This document shows positions 34,976 through 43,716 of a stretch of DNA of 64,000 nt, piece by piece. Below the pieces are notes generated by a model, which ran no database searches, was not told where the DNA came from, and was given only the letters and a program-made list of their open reading frames with translations. The stretch is from an uncultured Alistipes sp. (GTDB taxonomy: Bacteria; Bacteroidota; Bacteroidia; Bacteroidales; Rikenellaceae): NCBI GenBank assembly GCA_910583985.1, contig CAJTYA010000010.1, positions 37,712 through 101,711 of the forward strand, written 5' to 3'. The translations under genes were made by a program, and so were the position numbers. How positions within the stretch are numbered: position 1 is the first letter of the stretch; each line of letters starts with the position of its first letter.

Positions 34976-37117
34976 CTATTTCTTTTCGGCCTTTTTGTCG
35001 GCGTTCAGCAGCGCTTTGCGGGACAGTTTAAGCTTGCCGTTTTTCGGATCGACGCCGATGAGTTTCACCTCGATCATATCGCCTTCCTTGAGTCCGGTGT
35101 CCTCCATCGTTTCGAAGCGCCGGTTGGCGATTTCGGAAATATGGAGCAGGCCGTCCTTGCCCGGCAAGATTTCGACGAACGCGCCGAAGGCGACGATCGT
35201 GCGGATCTTGCCCTTGTAGATTTCGCCCACTTCCGGAATGGCCACGATGCCTTTGATGCGGGCCAAAGCGGCATCCAGCGCCTCCTTGTTCTCGCCGAAA
35301 ATATCGACGAACCCTTTGTTGTCCTTCTCGGTGATGGTGATCGTCGTGCCGGTGGTTTTCTGAATTTCCTGAATCACTTTGCCGCCGGGGCCGATTACGG
35401 CACCGATGAAGTCCTGCGGAATGACGATCTGTTCGATGCGGGGAACGTGCGGCTTGAGTTCCGGTCTAGGCTCGGCGATCGTTTCGGTGATCTTGCCCAG
35501 AATGTGCATGCGCCCCTGTTTGGCCTGTTCGAGCGCATTGGCCAACACCTCGTAGGAGAGGCCGTCCACCTTGATGTCCATCTGCGTAGCGGTGATACCG
35601 TCCTTGGTACCCGTCACCTTGAAGTCCATGTCGCCGAGGTGGTCTTCATCGCCCAGAATGTCGGACAACACGGCGTACTTACCCGTTTTCGTATCGGTAA
35701 TCAACCCCATGGCGATACCCGAAACCGGCTTTTTGAGCTTCACGCCCGCATCCATCAACGCCAGCGTACCGGCACAGACGGTAGCCATCGACGAGGAACC
35801 GTTCGATTCCAGAATGTCGGACACCACGCGCACGGCGTAGGGGTTCTCCTCGCCCACGGGCACCATCGGCTTGAGCGCACGCCAAGCGAGGTTGCCGTGT
35901 CCGATTTCGCGGCGCGAAAGACCGCGGGCCGGACGGGCCTCGCCGGTGGAGAACGGCGGGAAGTTATAGTGCAGCACGAACTGTTCGGAACCCTGTACCA
36001 ATACGTCGTCGATCTGTTTTTCGTCCATCTTCGTGCCGAGCGTCACGGTCGTGAGCGACTGCGTTTCGCCGCGCGTGAAAACGGCCGAGCCGTGCGCCGC
36101 GGGCAGGTAGTCGACTTCGCACCAGATCGGCCGGATCTCGGTCGTCTTGCGGCCGTCGAGCCGGATACCCTCGTCAAGGATCATGTTGCGCATCGCCTTC
36201 TTGAGCACGTCGTCGTGGAAATAGCGTTTGATGAGCGGCGCCTTTTCGGCGAGTTCCTCCTCGCTGAAACGGGCCTCGAACTCGGCTTCGAGCGCATCGA
36301 AACGGTCCATGCGTTCGTGTTTCGAGGTCATCGCCTTGGCGATTTCGTAAGCCTTGTCGTAGGTGGCTTCGATCACCTGCGCACGCAGTTCCTCGTCGTT
36401 GGTTTCGTGGCAGTACGTTCTTTTGACGTCCTTGCCCAGCTCTTTGGAAAGTTCGATCTGAACGGCGCAGTGCTTCTTGATTTCCTCGTGGGCGAACTTG
36501 ATGGCGTCGAGCATCACGGCTTCGGAGACTTCCTTCATTTCGCCTTCCACCATGAGGATGTTGTCGATCGTCGCCCCGACCATGATGTCGAGGTCGGCGC
36601 CGGCGTTCTGGGTGAAAGTGGGGTTGATGACGAACTCGCCGTCGATGCGGGCCACGCGCACTTCGGAGATCGGGCCGCCGAACGGCACGTCCGACACGGC
36701 CAACGCAGCCGATGCGGCCAGTCCGGCCAGCGCGTCGGGCATGATGTCCTTATCGGCGGAAATCAGCGTCACCGTCACGAAGACTTCGGCATGGAAGTCG
36801 GACGGGAAGAGCGGACGAAGCGCACGGTCGATGAGCCGCGAAACGAGAATCTCGTAGTCCGACGGACGGGCTTCGCGCTTGAGGAAGCCTCCGGGGAAGC
36901 GTCCGGCCGAAGCGTATTTTTCCTTGTACTCGACCGACAGCGGCATGAAATCGCAATCGGCCTTGGCCTCTTTGGCGGCCGTCACGGTGGCGAGCAGCAT
37001 CGTGTCGCCCTGTTTGACCACGACCGATCCGTCGGCCTGTTTGGCTAATTTTCCGGTTTCGATGACGATCTCGCGGCCTCCGCTCAGCGGAATCGTCTTT
37101 CGTGTTGCATTGTACAT
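34976..37117 (-). CDS. pnp: Polyribonucleotide nucleotidyltransferase (PNPase)
   Basis: Phosphorolytic 3'-to-5' exoribonuclease, trimeric, central to mRNA decay. 713 residues: two RNase PH domains separated by a helical domain (first core from about 10, second from about 320 with [19 protein letters not shown]), then a KH domain ([15 protein letters not shown]) and an S1 domain ([20 protein letters not shown]) with a basic tail. It lies downstream of rpsO, the order known from many bacteria, with a hairpin between them. Confidence 0.97.
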   Translation of the reverse strand: MYNATRKTIPLSGGREIVIETGKLAKQADGSVVVKQGDTMLLATVTAAKEAKADCDFMPLSVEYKEKYASAGRFPGGFLKREARPSDYEILVSRLIDRALRPLFPSDFHAEVFVTVTLISADKDIMPDALAGLAASAALAVSDVPFGGPISEVRVARIDGEFVINPTFTQNAGADLDIMVGATIDNILMVEGEMKEVSEAVMLDAIKFAHEEIKKHCAVQIELSKELGKDVKRTYCHETNDEELRAQVIEATYDKAYEIAKAMTSKHERMDRFDALEAEFEARFSEEELAEKAPLIKRYFHDDVLKKAMRNMILDEGIRLDGRKTTEIRPIWCEVDYLPAAHGSAVFTRGETQSLTTVTLGTKMDEKQIDDVLVQGSEQFVLHYNFPPFSTGEARPARGLSRREIGHGNLAWRALKPMVPVGEENPYAVRVVSDILESNGSSSMATVCAGTLALMDAGVKLKKPVSGIAMGLITDTKTGKYAVLSDILGDEDHLGDMDFKVTGTKDGITATQMDIKVDGLSYEVLANALEQAKQGRMHILGKITETIAEPRPELKPHVPRIEQIVIPQDFIGAVIGPGGKVIQEIQKTTGTTITITEKDNKGFVDIFGENKEALDAALARIKGIVAIPEVGEIYKGKIRTIVAFGAFVEILPGKDGLLHISEIANRRFETMEDTGLKEGDMIEVKLIGVDPKNGKLKLSRKALLNADKKAEKK

Positions 37118-37181
37118 TATTTCCTATTTTTATCTTTCTATGTGTCTCTTTCGGCGAAATTTCGCAAACGGGTCGCAGCCC

Positions 37182-37240
37182 CGGAGAATGGGTTTTTATT
37201 AAGAGAATAGAGCTGCCCCGTGGGGGCAGCCCATTCTCCG
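37182..37240 (-). terminator. Nested hairpins between rpsO and pnp
   Basis: On the minus strand an inner stem GCTGCCCC/GGGGCAGC (37230-37223 with 37219-37212) sits inside an 11-base-pair outer stem (37240-37230 with 37192-37182), with a U/A-rich stretch between. It could be a partial terminator or a processing site. Confidence 0.65.
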
Positions 37241-37257
37241 TTCGTTCGTCCTCCGGT

Positions 37258-37530
37258 TTACTTGCGGAGCTCCAAAGCCTTTATGATCGCTCTATATCTT
37301 TCGATATCAACCTTTTTCAGATACTCAAGAAGCTGGCGGCGCTTACCGACCAGACGCAGCAGCGAACGCTGCGTACCGAAGTCTTTCTTGTTCTTTTTCA
37401 GATGTTGCGTGAGGTGGTTGATACGGTAAGAAAATAGCGCCACCTGGCTCTCGGGAGAACCGGTATCGGTATTAGACTTCCCGTAGGTTCCAAAAAGCTC
37501 CTGCTTTTTGTCTGCGTTCAAATAACCCAT
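37258..37530 (-). CDS. rpsO: Ribosomal protein S15
   Basis: Primary 16S rRNA-binding protein of the 30S subunit. 90 residues, the normal length, with the signature TGSPESQVALFSYRINHLTQHL and LRLVGKRRQLLEYLKK. It is preceded by a consensus promoter and a leader of about 67 bases, followed by nested hairpins and pnp. Confidence 0.98.
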   Translation of the reverse strand: MGYLNADKKQELFGTYGKSNTDTGSPESQVALFSYRINHLTQHLKKNKKDFGTQRSLLRLVGKRRQLLEYLKKVDIERYRAIIKALELRK

Positions 37531-37603
37531 TGTTTTGAAATTAAAAGTTTTTATCCCGCCTTGGCTACCCTCCTCCTCAGGGAGAGTCTTCTCAAAGCGA
37601 TTG

Positions 37604-37634
37604 CAAATCTAACGTTTTTTTACGAAGCAACCAA
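37604..37634 (-). promoter_or_regulatory. Promoter of rpsO
   Basis: Read minus: TTG 37634-37632, a 20-base gap, TAGATTTG 37611-37604; exact consensus. The leader contains CTCC-CTGA-GGAG, a possible hairpin of the kind S15 uses for autoregulation (inference). Confidence 0.75.
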
Positions 37635-37677
37635 CTAACAATCAAATAAACGCCATATTTTTTCAAAAACGGCGCAT

Positions 37678-39120
37678 TTATCGTTTTTCCTCCCTCTCCG
37701 GCGCGTTTTCGTCCGGATTCTCCTGCATGCGGCAATAGAGCAGACCGCCCTCGGCCCGGACGACCGTCACCCGTTCGCCCCGCCCGATATAGAAGCCGTC
37801 GAGCGATACGGCTTCGTAATAGGTCCCGTCGAGCACGACGCGCCCCGAAGGCCGCAGCACCGAAGCGACCGTCGCCGTCCGTCCGACGAGCTCCCGAAGC
37901 GAAGCGGGATGGCCCGTATAGCCCTCTTCGGGCGCCATGCTGGCCGTCAGCACGATCCGCTCGCGCAGCGGAGAGGAGCCCGTGAGGAAGCGGCGGCCCA
38001 GCCAGATGGAGGCGACCAAAGCCGCCGTACCGCCTCCGATCACCACCCCGAAAGGCCGGAGCAACTCGGCCGGGGAGACCTCTCCGGAGGTGACATAACG
38101 AAAAAGTTCGTTGTCGACGGCCGCGCAGGCGAGCCCCGTCACGACGGCCGCGATACCGACGACACCGGCCACGCCGAAGCCCGGAAGCACGAAAATCTCG
38201 ACGGCGATCAACAGCAGCCCCGCGACGAACAGGATGAGCTCCCAGTGGCGTGCGAGCCCCTCGACATAGAGCGGCGCGAAATAGAGCACGGCCCCCAGCA
38301 GGGCCACGGCCAACGGGAAACCGATGCCCGGCGTCTGCAGCTCGAAGTAGATTCCGCCGACGATCATCATCACGAAAACACTCTGCACCAGAGGATTCGT
38401 CAGCCATCCGAGCAGCCGGTCCATGCCGGTGGGACGATACTCGTATACGGCATAGTCCGATGCGCCCGCCGAGGCGAGCACCTCCTCGACGGACGAGGCA
38501 CGGCCCTCGCTGTAATGCGCGGCCTCGGCCTCTTCGGCCGTGAGCGTCAGCACGCCAACCGTGGCGCTGTCGCCCGAAGAAATGCCGACCATCGCTTCGG
38601 CTATTTTCGGGTCGCGGTGCCAGCGCCAGAGCGTATCGGTCCCGTCGATGCGGTCGACCACCCGGCCGTGCGCCTCGGCGGTGGCCCGCATCGTGGCCCG
38701 CATGAAGCTCTGGAACTTGTCGGGCATCGGGCGCCCCGACGCATCCACGACCGACGCGGCCCCGATGCTTCCGCCCGGCCGCATGTAGATGCTGTCGGCC
38801 GCCAGCGCGATGAGCGCCCCGGCCGAGGCGGCCTGATTGTCGACGAACACCCAGACCGGCACGGGACAGTCGAGCAAGGCCGAACGGATCGAATCGGCCG
38901 CATCGACCAATCCGCCGTAGGTATTCATCCGAACGAGGATCGCATCGGCGCCCATCCGCCGGGCCTCGTCGAGGCATTTGGCGGTCAGCCGGACCGTCGA
39001 AGGCATGATCTGTTCCCGGACGGGAAACGTATACAGCAGCTTGCGTCCCGTCGAATCGGCCGCCTGCGACGCCGCGCCCGAAAAGAGCAGGCACAGCAGC
39101 AAAAGCACTTTTCTTACCAT
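37678..39120 (-). CDS. NfeD-family membrane serine protease-like protein
   Basis: A 480-residue protein with a signal peptide (MVRKVLLLLCLLFSGAASQA), a ClpP-class serine protease domain (about 30-230) with the nucleophile in NQAASAGALIALAAD, four or so membrane helices (about 245-400), and a C-terminal OB-fold NfeD domain (GRTATVASVLRPSGRVVLDG). NfeD proteins usually partner SPFH/stomatin proteins in membrane quality control; no SPFH gene is adjacent. Single gene on the minus strand. Confidence 0.9.
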   Translation of the reverse strand: MVRKVLLLLCLLFSGAASQAADSTGRKLLYTFPVREQIMPSTVRLTAKCLDEARRMGADAILVRMNTYGGLVDAADSIRSALLDCPVPVWVFVDNQAASAGALIALAADSIYMRPGGSIGAASVVDASGRPMPDKFQSFMRATMRATAEAHGRVVDRIDGTDTLWRWHRDPKIAEAMVGISSGDSATVGVLTLTAEEAEAAHYSEGRASSVEEVLASAGASDYAVYEYRPTGMDRLLGWLTNPLVQSVFVMMIVGGIYFELQTPGIGFPLAVALLGAVLYFAPLYVEGLARHWELILFVAGLLLIAVEIFVLPGFGVAGVVGIAAVVTGLACAAVDNELFRYVTSGEVSPAELLRPFGVVIGGGTAALVASIWLGRRFLTGSSPLRERIVLTASMAPEEGYTGHPASLRELVGRTATVASVLRPSGRVVLDGTYYEAVSLDGFYIGRGERVTVVRAEGGLLYCRMQENPDENAPEREEKR

Positions 39121-39350
39121 GATTTCAGATTTTCAATCACTTATGCGACACATCGATGACTGCGGACATGCACCGGACCGTCCTCCCTCCCCAGCCTTCT
39201 TCGGACGGACCTTCGGAAGCTTCGATACGCATTCGCCGGTCGCCGGCCATGACGGTCGGGCCGGGAAAGTCCGGCTACCGAACGTCGGTGCATCCAAAAC
39301 AATATATCGCGGCCCGTCCGCCCCCGCCGAGACTCGTCGGGAAGGGCCGG

Positions 39351-40301
39351 TCACAGCCATTTTTTCCAGTGGAAAAACAGATAGGTCAGCACCACCATGA
39401 GCACCATCAGGCCCAGCGCGAACTGGTATCCGTACTGCCAGTGCAGTTCGTGGATACCGTCGAAGTTCATTCCGTAGATGCTGGCGACCATCGTGGGCGG
39501 CAGGAAAAACAGCGACGCGACGGTGAAGATTTTCGTCACGTTGCTCTGCTCGATGCTGATCAGACCCAAAGCCGTGTCCTGCAGATAGTCGAGCCGTTCG
39601 GAGCTGAAGTCGGCGTGGTTGATGAGCGAATTGACGTCCTTGATCATCAATTGCAGCTTGGGATAGATGTCGTTCGGGAAACGCTCGCTGCGCAGAATGC
39701 CCGAAAGGATGCGCTGGCGGTCGAAGATGTTCTCGCGGATCAACATCGTGTTTTCCTGCTGGTGGCTGATGCGGGTCAGCATCTCCTTGTCCACCGTCCC
39801 GCTCAGTCCGATGTTCTTGCTCAGCACGGCGATGTTCTTGGCCAGCGCCTCGACGAGGTCGGCATCGAAATCGATCCGCACTTCGAGCACCGAAATAAGC
39901 AGGTGATAACCGGTCGGATAGGCTTTATAGTTCATCTGCAAGCGTTTGGCGCTTTCGGTGAACGTCCGGAACTCGTTGAAACGCACCGAAACCAGCACCC
40001 CCTCGGCGATGATGAACGACACGGGCTCGATGGTGAACGTGTCGGCGTTGGGCATGAAGAAGTTGGAGTTGCAGATAATGGCGTTCTCCGTCTCGGAGTA
40101 TTTGGACGAGCTCTCGATCTCCTCGACCTGCTGGCGGGTCTGGAGGTTGATCTCCATGAAACTTTCGACGGCCTTTTGCTCTTTGATCGTCGGCGAAAGC
40201 AGGTCGATCCACAGAATGTCGTCGTAGCCCAGATCGTCGAACAGACGGACATCGGCGTTGCGGACGATCTTGTTGTATTGTTTGAGGTATATCGTAATCA
40301 T
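39351..40301 (-). CDS. corA: CorA-family magnesium/divalent cation transporter
   Basis: Pentameric Mg2+ channel. 316 residues: a large cytoplasmic funnel domain, then two C-terminal membrane helices with the filter motif YGMN (GMN at 277-279). The tail ends in a basic HWKKWL. It lies 64 bases downstream of mqnA on the same strand. No Mg2+-sensing leader is evident in that short gap. Confidence 0.95.
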   Translation of the reverse strand: MITIYLKQYNKIVRNADVRLFDDLGYDDILWIDLLSPTIKEQKAVESFMEINLQTRQQVEEIESSSKYSETENAIICNSNFFMPNADTFTIEPVSFIIAEGVLVSVRFNEFRTFTESAKRLQMNYKAYPTGYHLLISVLEVRIDFDADLVEALAKNIAVLSKNIGLSGTVDKEMLTRISHQQENTMLIRENIFDRQRILSGILRSERFPNDIYPKLQLMIKDVNSLINHADFSSERLDYLQDTALGLISIEQSNVTKIFTVASLFFLPPTMVASIYGMNFDGIHELHWQYGYQFALGLMVLMVVLTYLFFHWKKWL

Positions 40302-40365
40302 TTCGTTTCGGACGTTAGCGGTGAACAGATTCGGAATCGTTTCCGAGGCACAGGGGACGGAACCG

Positions 40366-41136
40366 TCAGCCGGGAAGGTTCGGAGGGTCCAGCCGGCGTC
40401 CCTCCGCCCAGTAGAGTTCCATCGCCCGGCGTTTCCGCTCGTCGAAGACGAAGTCGATGTTTCGGGTGAGGTATTCGTGCGCGTAGCTCTTGTGTCCGTA
40501 GCCGTAGCGGACGATCGCCTCGTCGATCCGGCGCACTCCGTATTCGAGCGACCGGGCCAGCGCGTCCGTCGTCTCGGACGGCACGCCGTTCCGCGCGACC
40601 CACACGGCGAAAACGAACGGCAAGCCCGTCATTTCGCGCCATGCGTCAGCCAAATCGTAACGGTAGGGGAAGCGCGCCTCGTGTTCGAACACCTTGTCGC
40701 CGATGATGAGGTAGCCCGTGCGCGGAGCCGGAGCGTCGAGCACGGAAAAATCGTCCAGCTCCCGCCACCGGGGCGCGATGCGCCAGTGCCGGGCCGCGAG
40801 AATGCGGACCAGCCGCACCGACGTGAGCGAATGGCTGTCCAGATAGACCGTCTCGATCCGTTCCAAGGGTTCCTGCGAAACCAGCACGACCGTCCGCACC
40901 GAACGGCTCGCACCGATGCAGAACGGAGTAACGACACGTATATCGGGAAAAGAAGGTACGGCGGCGACGGGAACGAGCGCGATGTCGGCCTCGTTGTTTC
41001 GAAGAGCCGATGCGCAGCTTCGCGGCGGCGACAACAGAAGATCGGCATGCAGGTCAGCGCCCGCACACTCGATTCCGTAAATAAAAGGTATCGTATTGAG
41101 ATACGATACGGCAGCTATTCGGTTCCGCATCATCAT
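40366..41136 (-). CDS. mqnA: Chorismate dehydratase (futalosine menaquinone pathway)
   Basis: Makes 3-[(1-carboxyvinyl)oxy]benzoate from chorismate, the first step of the futalosine route to menaquinone. About 256 residues with a periplasmic-binding-like fold; signature starts are IAAVSYLNTIPFIYGIE and NEADIALVPVAAVP, with YLDSHSLTSVRLVRIL further on. The start is one of three consecutive ATGs (41136, 41133, 41130). No other mqn gene is in the window. Confidence 0.9.
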   Translation of the reverse strand: MMMRNRIAAVSYLNTIPFIYGIECAGADLHADLLLSPPRSCASALRNNEADIALVPVAAVPSFPDIRVVTPFCIGASRSVRTVVLVSQEPLERIETVYLDSHSLTSVRLVRILAARHWRIAPRWRELDDFSVLDAPAPRTGYLIIGDKVFEHEARFPYRYDLADAWREMTGLPFVFAVWVARNGVPSETTDALARSLEYGVRRIDEAIVRYGYGHKSYAHEYLTRNIDFVFDERKRRAMELYWAEGRRLDPPNLPG

Positions 41137-41447
41137 CCATACAGCGCTCAAAATTCGTTCGACAATATCCGGCCGCCGATCCCGCGGATCGGACCTCCGG
41201 GCTGTTTGGGCGGAATACGTCCGGCGACAAACCGCTTTCCGTGGCACGAAGGTAGATAAAATTCGCGAATTACGGATTCGCCCGCGCGTCTTTTTTACAC
41301 CGGGACGACCGATTCGCCCGGACCCGTGCATATTTTCGGGCGGGACCCGGCTTCGGGCGCGTCCGGGCACGGAACCGCCGTCGCGCAACCGGCGGAGGTC
41401 TTCCGACGGTCGGACCGCTCGCTCCGGCCGTCCTGCCCTCCGGCCTG
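41137..41447. other. Gap upstream of mqnA
   Basis: About 310 bases with no gene. A minus-strand TACCTTCG (41254-41247), the same near-consensus -7 variant as at ncRNA 1, could drive mqnA-corA. Nothing else stands out. Confidence 0.4.
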
Positions 41448-42128
41448 TCAGAATCCTCCCCGCCGGAGAATCCGCTGCGAATCGCGCACGGTGGAGCGCA
41501 TCCACCGCAACAGAATCTCGTCGCGATCCGGCTCCGGAATCCGCCAGTCGACCGCGGAAGCCCGCAGCCGGGAAGAGAGCCCGTAGAGCAGAATGGCCGC
41601 CGAAGCCGACACGTTCAGGCTCTCGACGAATCCGCACATGGGGATTTTGACGAACTCGTCGGCCGAGTCGACGACGTCCTGACTGATGCCGGCGTGCTCG
41701 GTGCCGAAAAACAGCGCGAAGGGGCCCTTCGTCACATCGAACGTTTCGGGCGTGAAGTCGTCGCTGTGCGGCGAGGTGGCCACGATGCGGTAGCCCTTTT
41801 CACGCAGCGCACCGATCAGTTCGGGCGTGCTGCCGTACTTGCGGATGTCCACCCACTTGTCCGTTCCGCGGACGATGTTCGTGTTGGGCGAAAACCGGCA
41901 AAGCTCCTCGACGGTATAGATGTCCTGCACGCCGAACGCCTCGCAGGTACGCACCAGCGCGCTGGCGTTCTGGGGATGGAACGTATTTTCCATGCACACA
42001 GTCATGTACCGCGTCCGCTCGGCGAGCGTCGCCCGCAGCACGGCGGCCCGTTCGGGCAGCATGAATTCGGACAGGTATTCGATCCGGGCGGCGACGGATT
42101 GCCGGCTATCTTCGGTATTTTTTGTCAT
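41448..42128 (-). CDS. trmH: SpoU-family tRNA/rRNA 2'-O-methyltransferase (TrmH-like)
   Basis: SPOUT-fold methyltransferase transferring methyl from S-adenosylmethionine to a ribose 2'-OH. 226 residues with the three SpoU motifs: MENTFHPQNASALVRTCEAF, PFALFFGTEHAGIS, and IPMCGFVESLNVSASAAILL. The N-terminal extension and sequence resemble TrmH (G18 of tRNA). It overlaps the rsgA 3' end by 23 bases, so cvpA-rsgA-trmH form an operon. Confidence 0.9.
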   Translation of the reverse strand: MTKNTEDSRQSVAARIEYLSEFMLPERAAVLRATLAERTRYMTVCMENTFHPQNASALVRTCEAFGVQDIYTVEELCRFSPNTNIVRGTDKWVDIRKYGSTPELIGALREKGYRIVATSPHSDDFTPETFDVTKGPFALFFGTEHAGISQDVVDSADEFVKIPMCGFVESLNVSASAAILLYGLSSRLRASAVDWRIPEPDRDEILLRWMRSTVRDSQRILRRGGF

Positions 42129-43044
42129 CGTCGAGCAGTTTGAGGTAGCTTTCGTAGCGCGACGGATGGATTTCGCCCGTGCGCAGGGCCTCCTTCACGG
42201 CACAGGAAGGCTCGTGGGTGTGGGTACAGTTGTAGTAGCCGCACTGCGGGGCGCGGCGGAACAGGTCGGGAAAGTAGCGGCATATCTCCTCGCGGTCGAT
42301 GTCGATGAGGCCGAAACCCTTGACGCCCGGCGTGTCGATCAGGTAGCCGCCTTCCGCGAGCGGGTACATTTCGGAAAAGGTCGTGGTGTGCCGCCCGCGG
42401 CGGCTGCTCTGCGACACCTCGCCCACGCGCGCTCCGAACGACGGATCGACGGCACGGATCAGCGTCGACTTGCCGACGCCAGAATTACCCGAAAGCAACG
42501 TAATGCGCCCCGAAAGCCGTTCGCGCAACGCATCGACGCCCTCGTCGAGCGCCGCGCTCATTTCGAGCACCTCGTACCCCGCCGAAGCGTAGATCCGCAG
42601 AAATTCGTCCCGCTCCGCGGCGAGCTCCCCGTCCCGGTACAGATCGCATTTGTTGAGAATCAGCGACACGGGAATCCGGTAGGCCTCGGCCGTCACGAGA
42701 AACCGGTCGATGAACTCGCGGGCCGTGGCCGGCCGGCTGAGCGACGCCACTAAAAAAGCCTGATCGACGTTGGCCGCGATGATGTGCGACTCTTTGGAAA
42801 GATTGGACGAGCGGCGGATCATGTAGTTGCGCCGGGGCAGTACCCCGGCGATGACGACCGTCCCGTCGCGGTCGGTCTCGTAACGCACCCTGTCGCCCAC
42901 CACGACCGGATTCGTCGCCCGGCTGCCCCGGAGCCGCAGGCTACCGCGCATGCGGGCGTCGAGCATCGTTCCGGAGGCGAGGTCCTGCAACGCATACCAG
43001 CTTCCGGTGCTTTTGACGACGAGAGCTTCCTTTTCACCCATCAC
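42106..43044 (-). CDS. rsgA: Ribosome small-subunit GTPase RsgA
   Basis: Circularly permuted GTPase that checks late 30S maturation. 312 residues: N-terminal OB fold, G4 motif NKCD at 131-134, G1 loop GNSGVGKS at 186-193, G3 DTPGVKGF near 232, and a C-terminal zinc knuckle (CRYFPDLFRRAPQCGYYNC, then HTHEPSC). One base separates it from cvpA. Confidence 0.96.
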   Translation of the reverse strand: MMGEKEALVVKSTGSWYALQDLASGTMLDARMRGSLRLRGSRATNPVVVGDRVRYETDRDGTVVIAGVLPRRNYMIRRSSNLSKESHIIAANVDQAFLVASLSRPATAREFIDRFLVTAEAYRIPVSLILNKCDLYRDGELAAERDEFLRIYASAGYEVLEMSAALDEGVDALRERLSGRITLLSGNSGVGKSTLIRAVDPSFGARVGEVSQSSRRGRHTTTFSEMYPLAEGGYLIDTPGVKGFGLIDIDREEICRYFPDLFRRAPQCGYYNCTHTHEPSCAVKEALRTGEIHPSRYESYLKLLDDDKKYRR

Positions 43045-43045
43045 G

Positions 43046-43552
43046 TTACCGATCGTTTGAATCCGAATTCGTTATCCTCTCTTTCATCTGCTGCAGATAC
43101 GGGAACAGTCCGTCGGACGTCGCACGGAGCGGCCGATAGAGCACGGCGCTCTCGTAACGGTCGGCATCCACCCAACCCGTCGTCCGGTTCATCGCCTCGA
43201 ACGCGCACAACAGCGCACTCAATATCAACAACATGCGAGCGACGCCGAAGACCACGCCCCCCGCCGCATCGAACATACCCAGCCCCGCGAAACGGAAAAT
43301 ACCCCGCACGAGGCGCCCCAGCACGGCCAATGCGAGCACGACGACCAGCACGACCGCGACGAACCCCGCCGCGAGCGACACCTCCGGTCCGGCATGCAGC
43401 CACTCGCCCACGCGACCGCCGTAGCGGAAAGCGAAATAGACGCCGGCCAGCAGCCCGACGATGCCGCACAACTGCACGACGATGCCGCTGCGTGCGCCGC
43501 GGTAGGCGGCATAGAGCAACGGAATGCCCGCTATGATATCGAATCCGTTCAT
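43046..43552 (-). CDS. cvpA: CvpA-family membrane protein
   Basis: A 168-residue protein with four hydrophobic segments (about 5-22, 28-45, 62-83, 98-118) and the family start MNGFDIIAGIPLLYAAYRGA. CvpA proteins are linked to colicin V export and envelope stress in other bacteria; the mechanism is unknown. First gene of the cvpA-rsgA-trmH unit, divergent from the GH2 gene. Confidence 0.85.
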   Translation of the reverse strand: MNGFDIIAGIPLLYAAYRGARSGIVVQLCGIVGLLAGVYFAFRYGGRVGEWLHAGPEVSLAAGFVAVVLVVVLALAVLGRLVRGIFRFAGLGMFDAAGGVVFGVARMLLILSALLCAFEAMNRTTGWVDADRYESAVLYRPLRATSDGLFPYLQQMKERITNSDSNDR

Positions 43553-43691
43553 TTTTCCGTTCTATAATCCGAAACGGGAGTCGCTGCCCCGCCGCACGGA
43601 CCGCACCGGAAAGCCGGCCCAAGCCGTCCGGAGCCGATGCGGACAAGTCGGATATTTGTCACGAATATAGCGATATTATTTCGTTTTGTAT

Positions 43692-43699
43692 TAATTTTG
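43692..43699 (+). promoter_or_regulatory. Candidate -7 element for the GH2 gene
   Basis: TAATTTTG, matching TAnnTTTG, 17 bases before the ATG; no TTG at the normal -33 distance. An AGGAG lies between it and the start codon. Confidence 0.35.
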
Positions 43700-43716
43700 T
43701 TCACAAATAGGAGCGT

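Noticed and set aside
41137..41637. Long N-terminal extension of mqnA
   Set aside because: Antisense to the trmH end and low-complexity; the family N-terminus begins at the ATG cluster at 41130-41136.
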